DNA from: DASXRU01 sp039933315
GTDB lineage: Bacteria; Acidobacteriota; Blastocatellia; Pyrinomonadales; Pyrinomonadaceae
DNA: 20,205 nucleotides
NCBI GenBank assembly: GCA_039933315.1
Contig: JBDTOI010000070.1
Span: forward strand, 1 to 20,205
Direction of reading: 5' to 3'
Below, piece after piece: positions 15,736-20,205 of the stretch (positions are counted from its first letter, which is position 1; the number at the start of each line of letters is the position of its first letter). Both the position numbers and the translations under genes were made by a program. The notes below the pieces were generated by a model. The model saw only the letters and a list, made by a program, of their open reading frames with translations. It did no database searches and was not told the origin of the DNA.

Positions 15736-15785
15736 GCCATTCGCAAATACAAAACGAGCGCGTTCAAGAGTTGTCGAACTTTCGA

Positions 15786-15794
15786 TGTTATAAT
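15786..15794 (+). promoter_or_regulatory. Probable promoter of the DnaC-like gene, extended -10 (TGT-TATAAT)
   Basis: A perfect TATAAT (15789-15794) is preceded by TGT. The predicted start near 15801 is about 31 bases before the ATG. The TTGTCG at 15771 is only 12 bases upstream, too close to serve as a -35. Confidence 0.6.
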
Positions 15795-15831
15795 CGTCAC
15801 ACTACTTTCGAGCGGTGGTGAGCTGACTGAA

Positions 15832-16665
15832 ATGCCTTCAGAGAAAGAACAAAGGAGTAACTTACGCATTGTGCCCGATACTCCCCAGCCTTTTGCAGGT
15901 GAGCCACCAGAATCGCCTGACCCACGCGGGCAGCCGGAGCCTGTTTGCCCGTTGTGTTTTGGCACGGGGATGGAGATCGTGCCCGGCAGGGGAGCAAAGC
16001 GCTGCATTTGCCGCAACCGGGATCGGCGAACCAGTCTGCTGAGTTCGGCGCGCATTCCGCCGCGTTACGAGCATTGCGTCCTCTCAAATTACCAGGCAGA
16101 GAGCCATGAAGACTCGAAGTGGCGCGCGAAACAGCAGGCCGATGGTTTGTACGAGGATTATCCCGCCATCGCCGCAGAGGGACGGGGACTGCTTTTCATG
16201 GGATCCGTGGGCGTAGGAAAAACTCATCTGGCCGTCGCCATTCTGCGAGGTCTGATTGAACGCTATGGAGTTGCCGGGTTGTTCTATCAATCCGGCGCCC
16301 TGCTGAAGGAGATTCAGGACTCTTACAATCCCGTTTCGCAAAGTTCAGAACTGGGAGTGCTGGCGCCTGTCTTTGAAGCTGATGTACTGGTGCTGGACGA
16401 ACTGGGTGCATCGAAACCTACAGACTGGGTGCGCGACACCCTTTTGCAGATCATCAATACCAGGTACAACGACAAGAAACTTACTATCTTCACCACAAAC
16501 TATCTGGATGACCGCCTCAGCGAGAAGAAGGAAACGCTCGAGGATCGCGTGGGAGTGAGACTGCGTTCGCGCTTGTATGAAATGTGCAAGACGGTGGTGA
16601 TTGAAGGCGAGGACTACCGAAAAAAACTGGCGGACAACCAAGGTACGTACACCATACGTCGCTAG
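15832..16665 (+). CDS. DnaC/IstB-like AAA+ ATPase (putative helicase loader)
   Basis: The 277-residue protein has a low-complexity N-terminus, a zinc-ribbon-like set of four Cys (C39, C42, C58, C60), and an AAA+ domain. Visible motifs are Walker A GSVGVGKT (124-131), Walker B VLVLDE (185-190), sensor 1 TTN (221-223) and the arginine-rich RLRSRLYEM (244-251). This matches DnaC/DnaI-type proteins that load the replicative helicase, and the related IstB of IS21. No istA transposase is adjacent, so a helicase-loader role is favoured. The C-terminus (LADNQGTYTIRR) may be non-native: a decayed second copy of the last 50 or so codons follows directly and ends differently. The Shine-Dalgarno is weak (GGTGGTGAG). 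Confidence 0.88.
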   Translation: MPSEKEQRSNLRIVPDTPQPFAGEPPESPDPRGQPEPVCPLCFGTGMEIVPGRGAKRCICRNRDRRTSLLSSARIPPRYEHCVLSNYQAESHEDSKWRAKQQADGLYEDYPAIAAEGRGLLFMGSVGVGKTHLAVAILRGLIERYGVAGLFYQSGALLKEIQDSYNPVSQSSELGVLAPVFEADVLVLDELGASKPTDWVRDTLLQIINTRYNDKKLTIFTTNYLDDRLSEKKETLEDRVGVRLRSRLYEMCKTVVIEGEDYRKKLADNQGTYTIRR

Positions 16666-16667
16666 CC

Positions 16668-16834
16668 TTCACCACTAATTATCTGGACGATCGCGCCAGC
16701 GATAAGAAGGAAAGGAAACGCTCGAGGATCGCGTCGGAGTGCGGCCGCGGTCACGCCTCTATGAGATGTGCAAGACCGTGCAGATTGAAGGTCAAGACTA
16801 TCGCAAGCGCTTTGACAAGAGACGGGTTGATTGA
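16668..16834 (+). pseudogene. Frameshifted remnant duplicating the C-terminus of the DnaC-like ATPase
   Basis: Starting two bases after the intact gene's stop, this stretch repeats codons for TTNYLDDR..DKKE, then EDRVGV, RSRLYEMCKTV and IEG.DYRK, matching the upstream gene from 16489 on (offset 179 bases). A tandem GGAAA duplication (16709-16713 and 16714-16718) shifts the frame. After it the frame reads to TGA at 16832-16834 with a distinct tail, RFDKRRVD. Most differences from the upstream copy are at third codon positions, so the copies diverged while both were coding. It has no start or ATPase core and is almost certainly non-functional. Confidence 0.85.
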
Positions 16835-16846
16835 ATGTTCAGGGAA

Positions 16847-17779
16847 TCATGGCCTGGATCGCCGCGTTTCTAGGAATTCTTTGTAGGTAGCTTTTAAACC
16901 CGGGTTAAGCTTAAACGCACGTGCGAAATCCTCATCAGCCGCCCTCTTTTTGTTCTGCAATGTTTCTATTACGGCGCGGTTGGCATATGCCTGCGCCTCG
17001 TTGGCATCGAGTTCGATTGCCTTTGAATAGTCCGCCAGGGCCCCGTCCAGGTCCTGTTTTGCCTGCCGCGCGGTGCCGCGCGCAAAGTAGATGTCCGCAT
17101 CGTCTGATTTGAGTTGCAGCGCCGCGTTGTAATCCGCCATTGCCCCTTCAAGATCTCCTTTGCTTTGCTTTACCTGCCCGCGGTTCACGTAGGCATCCGT
17201 CAAGTGCGGCGCCAGCTGTAAAGCGGTTGAGTAGTCTCGAATCGCGCCGTCCCGATCGTCTTTGCTCTGCAGGGCCAGTCCGCGATTGTAATATGCATCG
17301 GCATAGCGGGGGTTTCTTGCCAGCGCCTCGCTATAGTCAGCGATCGCACCCGCGATATCGCCCTTTTCCCTCCTTGCGTTGCCGCGGTTGTTATAAGTGA
17401 GCTCGACCGGTGGGGCCATTATTATTCCCGCGGCCCCCCCTGAGCCACCATCGCTATTGCTGCGTTTCTTGTTCACCACGGCGTCGCGGTCCTTATCAAG
17501 CAGCAGGTCAAGACTCCTGGTGTAGTCTGCAATGGCACCGTCCCAATCGCTTTTGCTCACACGCGCATTCGCCCGGTTATTGTAGGCCACCAGCTGCAGC
17601 GTTCCACTCGATTGCTCGATCGCGCGCGTGAAGTCCTCAATGGCGCCATCGACGTCACCCTGACTCTGCCGCAAGAGGCCGCGGTCGTTGTATCCCTGCC
17701 CCTGGCGCAGAGTTTGCCCCGGCGTGACTGAAACAGCGGCTATTAGGCCGATGAAAGTTATGAAGACAAGACGTTTCAT
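16847..17779 (-). CDS. Exported TPR-repeat protein
   Basis: The protein has an N-terminal signal peptide (MKRLVFITFIGLIAAVSVTPGQ) followed by about seven tetratricopeptide repeats. Their signatures recur as YNNRG..R..KGD..GAI.DYSEAL and DAYYNRG..L..K.D.DGAI.DYS.AL. A Ser/Gly-rich insert (about residues 95-125) separates repeats two and three. TPR arrays are protein-binding scaffolds, and this one probably acts in the periplasm; the partner is unknown. ATG 17779 is preferred because it begins directly with a positively charged signal peptide; an upstream in-frame ATG at 17797 adds MRGQPD. Neither has a clear Shine-Dalgarno. The gene is divergent from carB and its 3' end converges with the DnaC-like remnant. 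Confidence 0.88.
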   Translation of the reverse strand: MKRLVFITFIGLIAAVSVTPGQTLRQGQGYNDRGLLRQSQGDVDGAIEDFTRAIEQSSGTLQLVAYNNRANARVSKSDWDGAIADYTRSLDLLLDKDRDAVVNKKRSNSDGGSGGAAGIIMAPPVELTYNNRGNARREKGDIAGAIADYSEALARNPRYADAYYNRGLALQSKDDRDGAIRDYSTALQLAPHLTDAYVNRGQVKQSKGDLEGAMADYNAALQLKSDDADIYFARGTARQAKQDLDGALADYSKAIELDANEAQAYANRAVIETLQNKKRAADEDFARAFKLNPGLKATYKEFLETRRSRP

Positions 17780-17834
17780 GTCTGGTTGCCCGCGCATTTG
17801 CGAACTGCCGTTCGTTCTGCGAGAAATCGTTATG

Positions 17835-17840
17835 TATAAT
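17835..17840 (+). promoter_or_regulatory. Possible carB promoter (-10 TATAAT)
   Basis: A perfect TATAAT, preceded directly by TATG, gives a predicted start near 17847 and a leader of about 53 bases. The -35 region is poor. The same bases read on the minus strand as TATACA, so overlapping divergent -10 elements for carB and the TPR gene are possible. Confidence 0.4.
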
Positions 17841-17899
17841 GAGGCGATTCACGATCCAGATCAAGAAACCGGCTGCGAGGAACTCCGCCCCACGTTTAG

Positions 17900-20205
17900 A
17901 TGCCCAAGCGCACAGACATTCGCAAAATTCTGATCATCGGTTCCGGCCCTATTGTAATTGGACAAGCCTGCGAGTTTGATTACTCCGGCACGCAGGCTTG
18001 CAAGGCCCTCAGGCAGGAGGGCTACCACGTCGTGCTGGTCAATTCGAATCCCGCCACGATCATGACGGATCCGGAGACCGCCGACGTCACCTACATCGAA
18101 CCTCTTACCGTCGAATCTGTCGCCGCCATAATTCGCAAAGAAAGACCGGACGCGTTGTTACCCACGGTGGGGGGGCAGACCGCTCTCAACCTGGCAATCG
18201 CGCTGTCAGATGCCGGCGTGCTGGATGAATGCGGCGTCGAGTTGATTGGCGCCAAGCGCGACGCCGTCAAGGTGGCCGAAGATCGGCGGCTCTTCAAACA
18301 CGCGATGGATGAAGCCGGTCTGCCGATGCCCCGAGGTGGATTCGCCCGTTCCTGGGATGAAGGGCAGGAAATTGTTAAAGAGACCGCTTACCCGGCCATC
18401 ATTCGACCCTCTTTCACCATGGGTGGTACTGGCGGCGGCATTGCCTACAACCCGGAAGAATTTGAGGAGTTGGTGCGCGGTGGCCTGGCGGCGTCGCCGA
18501 TGCACGAAGTACTGATCGAAGAATCGATCCTCGGCTGGAAGGAATTTGAACTGGAGGTGATGCGCGATCTGGCCGACAACGTCGTCATTATCTGTTCGAT
18601 TGAAAACTTTGATCCCATGGGCGTGCACACCGGCGATTCCATCACGGTCGCGCCGGTGCAAACCTTGACCGACGTCGAGTATCAAAAGCTGCGCGACATG
18701 GCCATCGCGGTGATTCGCAAGGTCGGGGTGGAGACCGGCGGTTCGAACATCCAGTTCGCTGTTAATCCTGAGAACGGTGACATTCGCATCATCGAAATGA
18801 ACCCGCGGGTCTCGCGTTCCTCGGCACTGGCGTCCAAGGCAACCGGCTTTCCTATTGCAAAGATCGCCGCCAAGCTCGCGGTTGGTTACACGCTCGATGA
18901 GATTCCCAACGACATCACAAAGAAAACGCCGGCGTCTTTTGAACCAACCATTGATTACGTGGTGGCTAAAATTCCCAAGTGGGACTTCGAGAAATTCCGC
19001 GAAGCCGAAGACGTTTTGGGTACGCAGATGAAGTCAGTCGGCGAGGTCATGGCCATCGGCAGAACTTTCAAAGAAGCGCTCTTCAAAGGCCTGCGATCGC
19101 TGGAAGCGGTGAAGCCCTTGCGTCTTGAAGACGTATCGGATGACGAGCTGCAAAGGAAACTGGCGCGACCAAACTCTCAACGGTTTTCCTACATTACCTA
19201 TGCGTTACAGCACGGCTGGTCGCTCGAAGAGATTCATCGTCTGTCGCGTATCGATCCATGGTTTCTGGATCAACTTCAGCAAGTGATGCAGATCCAGGAA
19301 GATGTCGAGGGCAAGGTGTTGGAGGACATACCTCTGGAAACACTGCGCACGTTTAAGGAAGTCGCTCTGTCGGATCGCCGTCTGGCTTACTTAACCAATC
19401 GCACTGAAGACGAAGTGCGAACGTATCGCAAGCAGCTGGGTCTGGTTCCGGTTTACAAGCGCGTGGACACCTGCGGGGCTGAGTTTGAATCCTTCACCCC
19501 GTATTTGTATTCGACGTACGAGACTGAAGATGAGTCCGCGCCCACCACTGCGCGCAAGATAATGATTCTGGGATCGGGGCCTAACCGGATCGGGCAGGGA
19601 ATTGAGTTTGATTACTGCTGCTGTCACGCGTCGTTTGCTCTGCGCGAGGCGGGCTTCGAGACCATCATGGTCAACTGCAATCCGGAAACCGTCTCGACCG
19701 ATTACGACACTTCGGACCGTTTATACTTCGAGCCGCTAACTTACGAGGATGTGATGAACATCATCGACGTGGAAAAGCCCGAAGGAGTAATCGTCCAGTT
19801 TGGCGGCCAAACTCCTCTGAACCTCGCGATGCGCCTGCACGAAGCAGGCGTGCCCATCATCGGCACACCGCCGGATTCAATTGACCTGGCCGAGGATCGA
19901 AAACGCTTCGGCGCTTTGCTGAACGAGTTAGGCATACCGCAACCGGAAAACGGGATGGCGGCGACCAGCGAAGAAGCAAAACAAATTGCCGATCGGATCG
20001 GTTATCCGGTTTTGGTTCGTCCCAGTTATGTGCTGGGCGGGCGCGCGATGGCGATCGTTTATGACGAGGATAGTCTGGACGAATACGTTCGCAATGCGGT
20101 TGATTTCTCGCCTGATCGCCCGGTGTTGATTGACAAGTTTCTGGAGCAGGCAGCCGAGTTTGATGTGGACGCCCTGGCAGATGAAAAGACCTGCATCGTG
20201 GCCGG
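17900..20205 (+). CDS. carB: Carbamoyl-phosphate synthase large subunit, 5' part
   Basis: CarB makes carbamoyl phosphate from bicarbonate, ATP and ammonia delivered by CarA, for pyrimidine and arginine synthesis. The frame is open from ATG 17900 to the window end (768 codons), about 70% of the usual length near 1,080 residues. The first ATP-grasp half shows GSGPIVIGQACEFDYSGTQ (15-33), SFTMGGTGGGIAYN and IIEMNPRVSRSSALASKATGFPIA. The homologous second half begins near residue 553 with LGSGPNRIGQGIEFDYCCCHA and reaches a second PSYVLGGRAMAIVY. The C-terminal part of the second ATP-grasp half and the allosteric domain lie outside the window. carA is not immediately upstream. No strong Shine-Dalgarno precedes the ATG. 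Confidence 0.97.
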   Translation, partial: MPKRTDIRKILIIGSGPIVIGQACEFDYSGTQACKALRQEGYHVVLVNSNPATIMTDPETADVTYIEPLTVESVAAIIRKERPDALLPTVGGQTALNLAIALSDAGVLDECGVELIGAKRDAVKVAEDRRLFKHAMDEAGLPMPRGGFARSWDEGQEIVKETAYPAIIRPSFTMGGTGGGIAYNPEEFEELVRGGLAASPMHEVLIEESILGWKEFELEVMRDLADNVVIICSIENFDPMGVHTGDSITVAPVQTLTDVEYQKLRDMAIAVIRKVGVETGGSNIQFAVNPENGDIRIIEMNPRVSRSSALASKATGFPIAKIAAKLAVGYTLDEIPNDITKKTPASFEPTIDYVVAKIPKWDFEKFREAEDVLGTQMKSVGEVMAIGRTFKEALFKGLRSLEAVKPLRLEDVSDDELQRKLARPNSQRFSYITYALQHGWSLEEIHRLSRIDPWFLDQLQQVMQIQEDVEGKVLEDIPLETLRTFKEVALSDRRLAYLTNRTEDEVRTYRKQLGLVPVYKRVDTCGAEFESFTPYLYSTYETEDESAPTTARKIMILGSGPNRIGQGIEFDYCCCHASFALREAGFETIMVNCNPETVSTDYDTSDRLYFEPLTYEDVMNIIDVEKPEGVIVQFGGQTPLNLAMRLHEAGVPIIGTPPDSIDLAEDRKRFGALLNELGIPQPENGMAATSEEAKQIADRIGYPVLVRPSYVLGGRAMAIVYDEDSLDEYVRNAVDFSPDRPVLIDKFLEQAAEFDVDALADEKTCIVA

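Noticed and set aside
15832..16665. IstB of an IS21 element
   Set aside because: There is no istA upstream and no terminal inverted repeats were seen; the zinc-ribbon N-terminus and isolated promoter favour a DnaC-like chromosomal gene.

Overview
The window is high-GC bacterial chromosome, carrying a split tryptophan (trp) gene cluster followed by recA, a tRNA gene, several accessory genes and the start of carB. Gene content, the many dispersed intergenic repeats and the protein sequences suggest an Acidobacteriota genome, perhaps Blastocatellia. That placement is an inference from recall, not a computed assignment.

Layout. Positions 1-890 hold an IS200/IS605-type (RAYT-like) Y1 transposase, bounded on both sides by inverted copies of a composite hairpin repeat that is also amplified in tandem on the left, so it looks like a self-propagating REP/transposase unit. 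From 1038 to 11833 all on the + strand lie trpE, a secreted cyclophilin, trpG, trpD, trpC, trpF, a REC-GGDEF diguanylate cyclase, an exported S9 prolyl-oligopeptidase-type peptidase, trpB and trpA. Together trpE, G, D, C, F, B and A encode every step from chorismate to tryptophan. Three non-trp genes are embedded in the cluster. Junctions are either tightly coupled (trpE/ppi, trpD/trpC, peptidase/trpB) or widened by a repeat: AT-rich at ppi/trpG and trpC/trpF, a 9-bp tandem repeat at trpG/trpD, and G-quadruplex-capable GC-rich hairpins at trpB/trpA.

From 11834 to 15230 come recA with its own extended -10 promoter and terminator, an ATZ/TRZ-type amidohydrolase (probable nucleoside deaminase), an intergenic region with a near-consensus minus-strand promoter that may drive a structured RNA, tRNA-Phe(GAA) with a textbook promoter, and a 42-bp-arm inverted repeat.

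From 15228 to the end: a divergent pair made of a cREC (cyclic-phosphate-processing receiver) protein and a DnaC/IstB-like AAA+ ATPase; a frameshifted second copy of the ATPase C-terminus; an exported TPR-repeat protein on the minus strand; and, divergent from it, carB (large subunit of carbamoyl-phosphate synthase), which runs off the window.

The most unusual points are the transposase/composite-repeat unit, the cREC gene beside tRNA-Phe, the candidate minus-strand RNA at about 14700-14857, the decayed duplicate tail of the DnaC-like gene, the mini-ORF overlapping the TTG start of trpA, and a recurring TGT-extended -10 promoter type without a -35 box.
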